Positions 1-10,900 of a DNA stretch of 64,000 bases are shown piece by piece. Under the pieces are notes generated by a model. The model had not been told where the DNA came from. It was given only the letters and a program-made list of their open reading frames with translations, and did not search any database. Positions within the stretch are counted from its first letter, which is position 1; each line of letters starts with the position of its first letter. A program made the position numbers and the translations under genes. The DNA comes from Bursaphelenchus xylophilus (Eukaryota; Nematoda; Chromadorea; Rhabditida; Aphelenchoididae): the NCBI GenBank assembly GCA_904066235.2, contig CAJFCV020000003.1, positions 6,386,001 to 6,450,000 on the forward strand. The letters are read 5' to 3'.

Positions 1-1082
1 CCTGTGTGAGTTCTTAAAAACATATCCATCAAATAAATAAGGTCGGTAAAAATATCCAGAGTCAACCAGAAAGGCAGCATCTTACGGGAATCCAAGTCGA
101 CAAAGACTGATCTGGCAATCACTACCTAAAAATAATAGTATCAGTCTGTCGGGAAAATAATGACCCCAATGTGAAATCGGCAATCGCGCAGCCCCGGTGA
201 ACAACGAACTGTGTTGGCAGCGAATTTTTGCACTTTGCCGGCGTGACATGTTCTCATTATTTTCCCAGCAGATCGATAATGAAAAGGTTTAAAAAAAACA
301 TGTTACATCAGAGAATGATGACTTACAATTAGATTGTAAACATAAGCCACTGAAACAACCGCTACCCAATAGTAATAATATCCTTCATTGGCATCAAAAA
401 CAAGGCTCTTGGAGATGTACTTGAGCCTTCCTTTCGTATACTCTCCGACTTCAGGGCCCTTTCCAACCATTGCTCCCAATCCGATCTTCTCCATGAAACT
501 CTTGGGCTCTTCTGGTTGATCCGTGATGGCCCCGGTGAGTCCATTCATGTTGGTGACATCAGCCACCTTGTTGGAACGGCCCATTGTCCTAGCACCGGGG
601 ACTTCGTCCAGGAAATTAATTTACCTAATAGCCGAGAGTACTCACCTTTTTAATTCCTGGGCGGCTTAGGGTGGCAACCCGCGTGCTCGGGCCCGGCCGG
701 CCATTAACAATATTATCGGAAGACAGGTCGTTAGCGCCCATTTCATGATGCGACAAGATCCTTTCGTCCTGGGCGGACTTTTTGGTGGGTGTCTAAAGCG
801 GAATTAAAATAAAATTCTCCAGGATTAAGCATCTTCGCCTCTGGCACAACTTACTCTCGTTCTCGGCCAGTCCCGTAGTTCCAGTTCGGAGTCGACGGAA
901 CTTATGCGAGACGGTCTGATATATCGTTGAATCCGGGCATCGGTAATATCACTGGGCTTTTTTTGAGAGACCCGATATGAAGACAAGGCATGCACGGGTA
1001 TTTTTTTAAATTCTTCGAAATCGCTGATGTCTTGTGGGGCTGGCGGTAGATTGGCGTCCAATTCAAAAGTTCGGGGCTCCAT
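1..1082 (-). CDS. Cyclic-nucleotide-gated cation channel, 5' part (gene runs off the left edge)
   Basis: Four exons read leftward: 855-1082, 646-792, 327-566 and 1-125, all joined in phase 0; the 3' part lies outside the window. The first two exons give a polar N-terminus of about 125 residues starting MEPRTF. The third ends in YYYYWVAVVSVAYVYNLI, which has the wording of helix S1 of CNG channels (TAX-4/CNGA type), and the fourth continues VVIARSVF with S2-S3 text and a short S1-S2 loop. Such channels pass cations in sensory neurons when cGMP or cAMP binds the C-terminal domain, which is not visible here. The acceptor of exon 3 (at 567) is weak; an alternative is that MGRSNK at 584 is an internal start. 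The stop of ORAI lies only 329 bp upstream of its ATG on the same strand. Family call is firm, the exact paralogue is not. Confidence 0.8.
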
Positions 1083-1410
1083 GGCTATTAGAATTCCCTG
1101 TTAGGATTACCTGTCCTCATTTTTATTTGAAAACGACCATTAAAATCACGGAAAATTTAAAGATTCAGTCATTCGGAAAATTCGCGTAATCGCAGATAAT
1201 CAGAAAACGTATAATACCCCAGAACAATTAAAAGAATCTGTTTTACATTTCACAAACTTCACCTTTGTATTGGAATTGATTAGTCCCATTAAACGACAGT
1301 TATTATACCAGTTGCTAAGAAACGGCGCATCACCTTCTCACTTTACAGCGGCTCGAAAATAGCTTTATACATTTATTTGTCCCTATCATCCGTTTCAAAT
1401 AATTATATTT

Positions 1411-4090
1411 TTAATTTGTCGTGAAAACTGGCCGTTTCTCGTTATTATTGGTGTTGACAGTCGTGTTCTCATCGAGGAACTTCTCCAAGTCTATTACTTT
1501 ATCATTTACCCGTTCCATCGAATGGGAAAATCTATTTTGATGGATCCTCCAGGACAAGACAATAAAGATAATAAGGACGGGGACTGAAATCGCGGTAACC
1601 TTAATTAATTAGTCATATCCTTACCTAGCATCCCCGTAGTGATTAGCGCTGCTGTATAATACTTGACCCCGCCAAACTTAACATAAAATATGACTCCAAT
1701 CTCCACTAAAAAAAGGAGCAGACCTATACATGTCGAGAAAATCCAGGCGAGTTCAATGTACGGACTGAAATTGGTATGAAACTCAACACCTTTTACGCTA
1801 CTCACCTTAACCTGATATGAGGAGAGTCTTGAGTGCACCCTGAGGCTTCGATATAAGGCAGAAGACACGTTGAGATCATTAAGGCGAGTAGGTGGACTGA
1901 TACCAGGAGGGTGGTTACCACACCCAGTAATATCAACAGGGGTCTGGGAGTTTCATCCTCGTATTGCAATTCGACAAGGGCAACCTACAAGGAAAACTAT
2001 AAAAAATAACGAGGAACATACCATGGCAAAACCAGAAAGTAAGGCAGATGTCCTCGAGGACGCCTTGAGTTGTGCACGACTAAGATCATATCGATATTTC
2101 TCATGAAGCGAGAGCTCACCCCGATGTCTGAAAAAAGTAAACATTAAGTACAATATAAACGAACCTGGTCAAAGGTTCAAACTGGGCCTTATCCAAAGCG
2201 GTGAATCTAGTGGTGGAATAATTAGATGGTCCTGGTTGACTCTCCAGATGAGACACAGCTGATAATTTATGCTGATTCAGAGACCCTACCCCCAAATTCG
2301 GAAGCCCTGAGGCCGTGTATGAGCGAATGATAGGCTTGGATTGCGTGGAATTTGAAGTGCTAAGTGAATTATTATATGCCTTAGCAGTGGGATTCGGCCC
2401 AATCCGTTGGTCTGAATCGGGAACAACAAAGAATCTGGTCGGGGAATTTGGCTGAAGTGGTGGAGTTGTGAATTCCTCGTCTTCCGAATGCTTCGATAGC
2501 AACGATGACACTTCTCCGTTGCTCTTATTAGTGCGCATAGAAGAGGGCATCTCAAAAAGAACAAGAAACGCTCGTTTCAAAGTGAGAAATTGTTGTCTTG
2601 AAGCATAAAAAGCCTCATTCTCCACAAAATTTGAGAGAAAAAACGAACGGAATCAGAGAGCGCCCCTTCCCTGCAGGTCCTTGGGCCCATGGTTATGTTA
2701 TCACTATCAAAGACTTACGCTTTGTTCGCTGCACAGACCACAATGTTCGTTTGCAGGTTTCCTGAGCCGATTCCCAGAGAGTTGAGATCGGTCAACGAAT
2801 GATAATTGCTGCCTGAGGCCGGAATCTTGATGCCAGGCAGAGGTCTTGGCCTGCTTGGTGCTACTCGATGTGGCCACTTCACGTAGTGCCGACTTGCCGG
2901 TTGATTCAACGCTGGTTGAGCTGCAAAAACGTCCGTAAAATTGCTCTCGAAAAATTATTTTTTTATTTGCACAATAAATAAATTCCGAGCTGCGCCCGAC
3001 GTGCGTGCAGTCTGCAGTGTTGCGGCCGATAGCAATTACCGTATTTTGAATTTCGGGACACCTACATAAACGGTTATTAGCCTGATAGCCGTAAAACCTT
3101 GTATTTACGCACACCCTCTGTCATTCTGTGTGAACTTTTGACACCGGTATTTTCCACTCATAAAAAGTCGTCAAGGTCACAAAAATACTAGTCTTCCGGA
3201 AAGTTGTCGAACTGATTTTTGGCGTTTACACTGTGCGAAAAAAGCCAGGGTGCGAGCGACAGGTGCAAAAAGCAATACATTGCACAGTGCAAAGAAACCT
3301 TTGTTTTCTCACAGTGCGTGTCGCCGATTTCAGTCCGACGACTTACCGGAAGGACTAGTAGTTAGACTTACTAAAACTGTGAGGCAGCCTGCAGACCTCG
3401 GAAGGATCGGAATCGGCCGTTGAAGAGAGCCGCCTTTCCTTTTTCCGACCTATTTCTTTAATCGAATGCAAATTCTGCTCAGAAACAGAACGTCTCATGC
3501 CCAGAGGGTCTCTTCTCACAATCGGTGTTCCTGTAAATACGTATTAAAATAAATAACGCACAACGGGCAATACCTCTGCGAATGGTGGTTTTCTGCTGAT
3601 TCTCGGGGTCTGGTCGATCCGAATTGAAGATCGCCCCGGGCTCCTAAAAGCGGGGATGATTAACAATAAGGCAAATAATATTTATTATTGATCTGAATGC
3701 CACACACTCTCTCACTTTATGGTCACTCAGATTTTACGACGGAGATTGACGGCCTTTAAAGGTCAATCTTTTCTCAAATATTCGGACAAATGAGATCAAA
3801 AAGAATCTTTCAATTCTTATAATTCCAATCGATCTCTTGTGTGAAGACATCTGCTTCTCACTGTCAAGATGACTAAGAATCTGTGTTTAATTAAAACTGA
3901 CGCTTCTGCGTCATATAATAGTAATTATTTTGAAGAGGCCTTGTGGACTAATTTTCATCAAATCTAAAAATCTCGTTTTATTTCCTTTTTCAAAGTCCTA
4001 ATTACTCCAGCTTACCTGCTCGTTTTCGTTTTTTGTAGGAGGTTCAGTTGATGTACTCCATAACTGGAAACTGGGAATAAATCGGGCCAT
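1411..4090 (-). CDS. orai-1: ORAI store-operated calcium channel subunit
   Basis: Nine exons: 4016-4090, 3574-3643, 3372-3530, 2719-2920, 2165-2596, 2022-2127, 1806-1984, 1625-1764 and 1411-1583; every junction keeps phase, giving 511 residues. The last four exons are unmistakable: the ETON-like SRAQLKASSRTSALLSG stretch, helix 1 with GFAM/VALVELQ (the Glu at about residue 353 matches the selectivity-filter Glu of ORAI1), helix 2 ending LALMISTC, helix 3 IELAWIFSTCIGLLLF, and helix 4 VPVLIIFIVLSW. ORAI hexamers form the plasma-membrane CRAC channel gated by STIM. Four of the last five introns are 37 or 41 nt. The N-terminal extension of about 330 residues is long for the family and unrecognised; it rests on phase agreement of five upstream exons, so a separate upstream gene ending near 2700 is not excluded. 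The C-terminus ends FTTN. Confidence 0.88.
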
Positions 4091-4902
4091 AGCGATGAAA
4101 AAGCAGCCGATCGGCGTCTTTTAATCTGTCGCTCTGTTACCGAAACCGAGAGCGGAGCAAGGTCACAGCCATGATCAAACACAGTGATCTGAACCTTCTA
4201 CTTCTCTATATGGCCCTTCCGCGTTTGTTTTCTTTCTCTTTTCCCCCAAAGACTTTTCCGTTTTCGGCCGCTTTCCCTGAGGGCTTTATCGATTAAAAGA
4301 GTTTTTTCGCAGTCTTTTTCCAAAAAAAATTAATTCCAAATGTAAAAGTTCACAACATCATGTTTACGTCATCGAAAAAAGTTTTTGAGGAAAGGGTATT
4401 CCAGCCTTTATTATTACATTATTTTGATGTTTTGACATTTTTGGACGTAGTATTGTTGTTATTCCCCTTTTCTGAATGTCAATTTTGCATTCCGGGTGTA
4501 TAATCTGGGGATAAATCATGCAAAACAAATTAATATCTTCGAAACCGGATGGGGAAATGTAATTGGGGCGGCGGAAGAACATAATGCTAATAAAAGAGGG
4601 CCTCTCGACTTCTTTGAGGGTCTCGGGTTTTGTTTGAGGACTAGCGGAGACTCTCGCGGCACCAAGAGACTCCTATTGCGGTCCGTCTTCTCAGTCTAAT
4701 TAACAGCATGATATAAAACACGCAGTTTTGAATTCACGGTGTCTGCACGGTCTTCCCTCCGCAGCGACCTTGAACTAAGCCCTCCAGGTCATCATTGCCT
4801 GTCTCGTTTTGTCTCGCGCACACGAAGAGATTTAATGGTTTTACTTTTTACAGCGAAATGTCGGGTCGGAGTTGTTTGGTCCTGCTATGAGAAAGGCCCT
4901 AA
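4091..4902. other. Divergent intergenic region between ORAI and leishmanolysin genes
   Basis: About 810 bp separate the ORAI start (minus strand) from the peptidase start (plus strand), so the region must hold both promoters. A TATA-like gatataaaac lies near 4710. The ORFs in it are short, show no recognisable motif and have no splice partners. Nothing else identified. Confidence 0.4.
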
Positions 4903-7900
4903 ATGGTTTGGCTGTGGATGTTGCTCTGCTTGGCATCGGCTGGAGCTCATCGGTGTGCCTATCAGCCCCCACGGCCCGGCGATGTTATCGTCAGTCATCG
5001 ACGTAATTCGGTCAACAGAAGAGCTCGAAGTTTGTCAGACAAGTTCCATATCCATACTGTTTTCGACAGATCCGTCACAAAAGATCTTCCTCAAAATCTT
5101 TCCATTCATGTAAAGGTAACTGGAGTTATACAGGGTGTTTCAAGAAATCTTCCAGGAAAGCTTTCGCGAATATCCTTGAGCTTTGGGGCAATCGAAGAAT
5201 TTTCCGATTTGAAATAGTGCGTTGTTAGAATACGTAACAGATTTTTTTTCTCGCGTCGATGTAGGGTCCACGCCGGATAGCAAAGGTTTTGTACACATTA
5301 CAACTTAAAGTTAGCCAAAACTAAGAAGTCATTCCAAAAAATTGTATTTTAACACCGGGTTTTGCCCACACAAAAAGTTCGGAAAGATGCGCTCTGTAAA
5401 ATGTAGGTATAATAGGAACACAATTTTTAGGATTTTTTGATTCCTCATGCCATGGAGTATTGGACAAAAAACTTAAGATTAAAAGGCGGTGGAATTAACG
5501 GGATTACACTGGAAAGGTCGGTATAATCCTTACGTATGTTCACAGTAATCTCTAATTTAAGAGGTTGCATATCACATAATGAATATCTCTGGGGCAATCG
5601 GCGTGTATGTACATTTGGATGCTTACCGGAAACAAAATGCGGAGAAGCTGTAATTCCCGACCATCATCTTTATGTAAGCATTACATCAAGATTTACATCA
5701 TCAATATTGAAATAGAAGCAAGATTATTCTTTGCAGCCATGCCTGAGCCGTAAAATCGTTGTAAACACATCTCCGATCAGACAAGTAATGACCAATTTTA
5801 TTTTGTATATCACGGCGTTCAACTCGACAAGATGTAATGATATGGCCACAGTTGCATATGCAGTCCATTGTCAACAAGACTCTACAAAAAGGTAGACTGT
5901 TACTTCAATTAGTTGAATTTTACGTGTCCGTCCACTATAGGTAGATGCAATTAGAGACAGAGTTTTGAAATCCTTGCAAATATCCTGAACACTCCTGTAT
6001 CTCTGTAAAAAAAAGTGTATTTTATGTATTCTCTACTTTTTTTTCTTAAGCATTAGTACTCTTAAAAAGTCATTATTGGATATTTTCTAAAAAAAATACT
6101 TGATCTTGAAGTAGTACTGTTAAAGGACCACAAAAGGTATTTTTGTAACCGAAATTTCCTCGGCTAAAAAATTGAAAATCAGGAATTTTCGTGTCGATAA
6201 AATTCCGAAGAACAAATGTTCTCGATAAACCAAGATTTGAAGTTTAATTCAAAATTTTCATAAATTATACTGTGCGGATAAGGTCCCGATGCGAGGATGT
6301 GACTTTCTTTTTTTTTGACAGTTATGCGGCAATAATTTTTAGAATGCACACGATAATATGGGTAACCCAAATCAAAGAATTGATTTTTTCGCAAATTTTA
6401 CCCTATTTTTTGTCACAATAAGCGTTTTTTTACTTTTGTCCCACATATTAACAAAATGTAAAAAATTAATTAACAAAATGTAAAAAATGTAAAAATAATT
6501 GTAAAAAATTAAAAAAAAGCTCGAACGAGCTTTCTGATTTATGTTCTCTTGGTACATTCTACTAAGCGTGCTCAAACAGATGATAATTATTTTGATTAAA
6601 TAGATCGCTGTTACTGCGGTGAATTTTGCAGTTTAAGAAAATATTCGTAAGAGGGACACTATTTATGGGACAACCTAATACTACAGGGCGGTTTATCCGA
6701 AGCTTCCATCCTTATTTCAAGTATTTCTCCGCCAATAATGCACCAATTTCTATACAATTTATATCAAATTGAAGCTCAGGTGCCCCATTTTTTTCACCCA
6801 GTATGACAGGCCCAAGTTCACGGAGGCTCCCGTGCTGACCCTTGACATTTTCATTCCAAATTTTGAAGCCCGAAATCGGTGAAACTTAGAAAATTTTTGC
6901 AATGATTTTCAATTGAGTTCTTGTACTTGGAAAATATTGGACGTGCTTTTCGGTGCCCGCAAATGGACTTTTCGATGCCCGCAAATTTTCGCGGTTCGCG
7001 ACCGCAAATTAAATCGAAATCTGCCCGCACTTTTTCTGCCCACAAATTATAAAAAGGTTATGAAACACCTGGAATATGGATAATTAGTCAAATATTTGTA
7101 TAAATACGGTGTAATTAAGAACTTTACATATGTAAAAATGCATTTGACAAAAAAAGCTTTTGAGAAGTGTCTCTGATCCGTGTTTTCTGGGATAAAATTT
7201 CAAATCACGAAATGGTATCATGTTTTTGGACAAAGCTGATGAATATGGAGTCCAAATCAAGTTGTTATAAAGGCTGAACAAAACTTTTTTTTTGTCTAAA
7301 CGAACTTTTCGATGCCCGCAGATCGGAAATTCGGGTCCTCAGACATTACCAATGTAAAAATCTTCATTTTTATCTTCCATAAGTCACATTATGACACTTT
7401 TCACGACCAGTGACACCTATTTTTCAGTAGAAAAGTTCAAATTTAAATTTGCGGGCAAAAAAAGTTTGAAAACTTTTGGATGCCCGCAAATCAAAAAATG
7501 CTCCAAAACCTTTCGTAAGCCACCGTAGTGAAAAAAAAATTGATTACTACGACAAGATTAGGCACTATGATCATTTTGTGGCAATTGAGGCCGATTTGTT
7601 TGCAGGAAAACGGATTTTTGACAGAAAAAATATTTGCGGGCAAAAAAAGTTCTAAAAATTTTTGAATGCCCGCAAATCTGAAAAAAGCTTCTAAATCAAT
7701 CGAAAGTAGTTGTGATGAAAAAACGAGTTCCATAAGTCACATTATGACACTTTTTACGGCCAGTGACACCGATTTTTCAGTAGAAAAATCCAAATTAAAA
7801 TTTGCGGGCAAGAAAACGGTTTCTTGGCAGAAAAAATATTTGCGGGCAAAAAAAGTTCCAAAAATTTTTGAATGCCCGCAAATGAAAAAAGGCTTCCAAA

Positions 7901-10900
7901 TCAATTAAAACTTGTTGTCTTGGGTAAAATTGGGTTAATAATGCTACTATGACAAGTTTTATGACCATTGGCACCGATTCTTGGGTTGAAAAGTTCGAAT
8001 TTAAATTTGCGGGCAAAAAAAGTTTGAAAACTTTTGGATGACCGCAAATAAAAAAATGCTCTAAAATCTTTCGTGAGCCACCGTAATGAAAAAACCTTGA
8101 TTACTATGTCAAGATTAGGCGCTATGATCGTTCGACGGCAATTGAGGCCGATTTGTTGGCAGGAAAACGGATTTTTGGCAGAAAAAATATTTGCGGGCAA
8201 AAAAAGTTCCAAAAATTTTCGAATGCCCGCAAATCAAAAAAGGCTTCCAAATCAATCAAAACTTGTTCCCATGGAGTCATAGCATCTTTATTTTACATTG
8301 GAAGTAGTTGAGTTATCACTTAGAGGTTTGTTATTATGAATTTTTTCTCATTTTTGGGATAAAGCGCCTCTTCCTGCAGCGCGCCGAGGTCTTCCGGGTG
8401 GGTTTCCAGTAAACCTGATGGTCCGATCCTTTTCTTGTTCAGTGAAGTCATGGAGTCCTTCTTTTTTTGCAATAAAGACTGCGTGCTTACATTGAGTCGC
8501 CGATTTTTGCCCAACGGGGCAAGAACACGAATAATACGTACCACATTTTCGAAGCATGTAAAATGATCCTTTTAAGGCTTTGTAGGACTCAAGAGAATTA
8601 AAATTGGCTTGTTTTAAATCGTTGAAATTTTTCAGAAGATCAACGCTTTCATCGGCAGTTGATGACTGAATCAAGTAATACCGTCCTATATTTTAGGTTT
8701 TAGTCTTGTGGCCTTGCTTACCTGACTTAAACTTCAGGTACTTCAAAAAATTGGGATCCGCTCGCGAATTCACATGCATAACGAATGCTTTTCTTGCAGC
8801 TGACAGATCCACTGCAGGTTTTTCAGGAAGGTTTCTCTCGACCTCAAGAGATCTCGATACTAGTTCGTCTCTTAACAACGGCACCATATGTTTGAAATCT
8901 ACTCGTTCCCTTTCAGTTATTGAGTCTTTAAACTTTCCATGGTAACTTTCAGCTCCATTGTTGGTGGAGCCGTGCTGTGTAGCACCCTCATAGAAACGAT
9001 GCCTAAAAGTAACAGATAATGTACTGTATTCTTACTTTTTTTCTGCGCCGTCTGCCGTCACCCACGGCTTCACCTTAGAAGCAAATGTTTTTGCGCCAAG
9101 ATCGTTGTACTTCTGTAGGACAAGCTGACCAACTTTCAAAAATTCTGTTTCCGTCTCTGCTCTTTGCAACATAGAAATATCGTTCCGAATTTCTTTTAGT
9201 AATCGTTTTTTGTCTCTTTTCGGAAGATGAGTTTGCGCAATTTTCATAATGGCCTTAAGTCAGCGTACACATTTTATCTTTAAAATCTTACATAACCCAA
9301 TTTTTATCCAAGACAACAAATTTTAATTGATTTGGAAGCCTTTTTTGATTTGCGGGCATTCAAAAATTTTTGGAACTTTTTTTGCCCGCAAATATTTTTT
9401 CTGCCAAGAAACCGTTTTCCTGCAAACAAATCGGCCCCAATTGCCGTCGGAACGATCATAACGTCTAATCTTGACATAGCAACCAAGATTTTTTCATTAC
9501 GGTGACTCACGAAACATTTTGGAGCATTTTTTTTTATCTGCGGGCATCCAAAAGTTTTCAAGCTTTTTTTGCCCGCAAAGCTAAAATTCAAATTTTCCAC
9601 CTGAAGATGTGCAGCAGTTGTCTCGTGGCAGCTTGAAATTACACAAAAAAATGATAACAATGAAGATTTTTACATTCGTAACGTCTGAGGACCCGATTTT
9701 CCGATCTGCGGGCATCGAAAAGTTCGTTAAATCTAAAAAAAGTTTTGTTCAGCCTTCATAATAACTTGGTTTGGACTCCATATTCATCAGCTTTGTCCAA
9801 AAACATGATATCATGCCGTGATTTGGAATTTTATTTCAGAAAACATGCGTCTGAGACACTTCTCAAAAAATTTTTTGTCAAATACACTTTTGCATATGTA
9901 AATTTATTAATTCCACCGGATTTATACAAATATTTCACTAATCAACCATGTTTCAGGCGTTTTATAACATTTTTATAATTTGCGGGCAGAAAAAGTGCGG
10001 GCAGATTTCGATTTAATTTGCGGTCGCGAACCGCGAAAATTTGCGGGCATCGAAAAGTCCATTTGCGGGCGAAAAAAAATTCCTCCTATAAATAATTTTC
10101 TGCATTGCTCTTGTGTTCTGGGGTAACAGGCTTCGTTAATCGAAATTTTTAAAAATGCGAACAAATGGACGAGACTGTCTACATGCATGAGGACATCCAC
10201 GCCGAAGATAAATAACATGTTGTGAGGCCTAGATCGCCCAAGAACAAAGCTTTTGTTTTCATTCGTTCGACTTGGTACCTCGCCGAATTGAAATATGCTT
10301 GTTAGGCACTTGGTACTTCTGTGAACCTTACTTTAAAAAAAAAATTTTCATCGAATCCGGCGACTTTGTTTTTACCGGAAATTCAAAAATTTTCCAAGTC
10401 CGAGAAACTCAATTGAAAATCATTCCAAAAAAAATCTAAGTTTCACCGACTTCGGGCTCTAAAATTTGGAATGAAAATGTCAAAGGTCAGTACGGGGGCC
10501 TCCTTGAACCTGGGCACGTCATATTTGGTGGACAAAAAATGGGGCACCTAAGCTTCAATTTGATATAAATTTTACAGAAGTTGGTTTACTATTGGCGTAG
10601 AAATACTTGAAATAAGGATGGAAGCTTCGGCTGAACCACCCTGTACATAAGAAAAGGAGTTTAAAAAAAAATTCACAGAAAAATTTCTTTTTAACAGTCC
10701 TACTTAAGAAAAAAGTAAATAATACATAAAAACGCTTTACAAAGATACAGGAATAATTTTTTACAAGGACACAGGAGTGTTGAGGATGTTTGAAAGGATT
10801 TTAGAAATCTAATGGCATCTGCCTAATCACTCTGCCCATAATGGACCGTTGCCGAATTTTATACCCATGAAATATAAAGAAACTCATTCTACGCCCCTTC

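Larger units (their letters stand above)
6684..10643. mobile_element. 3.96 kb inverted-repeat transposon (nested composite) in intron 4 of the peptidase gene
   Basis: The outer ends are inverted copies starting CAGGG(C/T)GGTT, each flanked by a TA dinucleotide (6682-6683 and 10644-10645), as after TA-targeting elements. Outer arms of about 230-270 bp match a short 447-bp element at 49122-49568. Inside lie much longer inverted arms, roughly 6953-8290 against 9300-10070; their outermost 80-odd bases, starting near CCCGCAAATGG, look almost perfectly complementary, while the inner parts are diverged. The repeated word TTTGCGGGC appears throughout both arms. The central single-copy part codes for MULE-like transposase exons. 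The simplest reading is a MULE with long terminal repeats sitting in a TA-flanked element, but no 9-11 bp target duplication was found for the inner element. Confidence 0.7.

Noticed and set aside
1870..2106. Plus-strand 78-residue ORF
   Set aside because: It lies antisense to the ORAI exons for helices 1 and 2, which carry strong family motifs.
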